DNA of 5,891 nucleotides from CAZXMB01 sp964641715 (GTDB lineage: Bacteria; Desulfobacterota; BSN033; UBA1163), in contig CAZXMB010000181.1 of assembly GCA_964641715.1 (NCBI GenBank), positions 1-5,891 of the forward strand, read 5' to 3'. Numbering within the stretch: position 1 is the stretch's first letter; each line of letters begins with the position of its first letter. Made by a program: the position numbers and the translations under genes. Below the pieces are notes generated by a model. It was given only the letters and a program-made list of their open reading frames with translations. It made no database searches and was not told the origin of the DNA. Shown in pieces: positions 5,885 to 5,891 of this stretch.

Positions 5885-5891
5885 CCCTCCT
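5885..5891 (-). promoter_or_regulatory. Ribosome binding site of the aryl-CoA ligase
   Basis: AGGAGGG on the minus strand ends four bases (TTTC) before the ATG at 5880 and confirms that start over the internal methionine at residue 24. The site lies at the window edge, so the promoter and any upstream gene are not visible. Confidence 0.8.

Overview
The window carries five genes, all on the minus strand, so transcription runs from the right end to the left end. In that order they are: an acyl/aryl-CoA ligase of the EntE/DhbE adenylate-forming type, a complete tripartite TRAP transporter (dctP, dctQ, dctM), and the first ~318 codons of the FAD-binding subunit of a molybdenum hydroxylase. That last gene runs off the left end. 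I found no convincing gene on the plus strand, no tRNA or rRNA, no CRISPR array and no intact mobile element.

Region by region: 5880-4204 is the ligase, with its ribosome binding site at the right edge of the window. 4203-4070 is a 134-base AT/purine-rich leader with degenerate repeats that ends in a doubled Shine-Dalgarno sequence. 4069-3002 is dctP. 3001-2812 is a 190-base gap holding three hairpins. 2811-2296 is dctQ, overlapping dctM (2309-1008) by 14 bases. A 51-base gap then leads to the molybdoenzyme subunit, which is open from 956 to base 1. Spacing and shared orientation suggest one operon, with expression probably adjusted around dctP by the leader and hairpins.

The genes make sense together as a catabolic module for an aromatic (probably hydroxylated) acid. 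The TRAP transporter would import the carboxylate and the ligase would activate it to its CoA thioester. A molybdenum enzyme of the 4-hydroxybenzoyl-CoA reductase type could then remove a ring hydroxyl. The strongest sequence support is a cysteine-rich insertion in the FAD subunit that matches the extra [4Fe-4S] cluster loop of 4-hydroxybenzoyl-CoA reductase beta subunits and relatives. The true substrate cannot be read from the sequence, and related molybdoenzymes (aldehyde oxidoreductases, other hydroxylases) remain possible.

The host looks like an anaerobic, mid-GC Gram-negative bacterium. A Desulfobacterota/Syntrophobacterales-like degrader of aromatics would fit the gene content, but that placement is inference from lifestyle, not from a marker gene.
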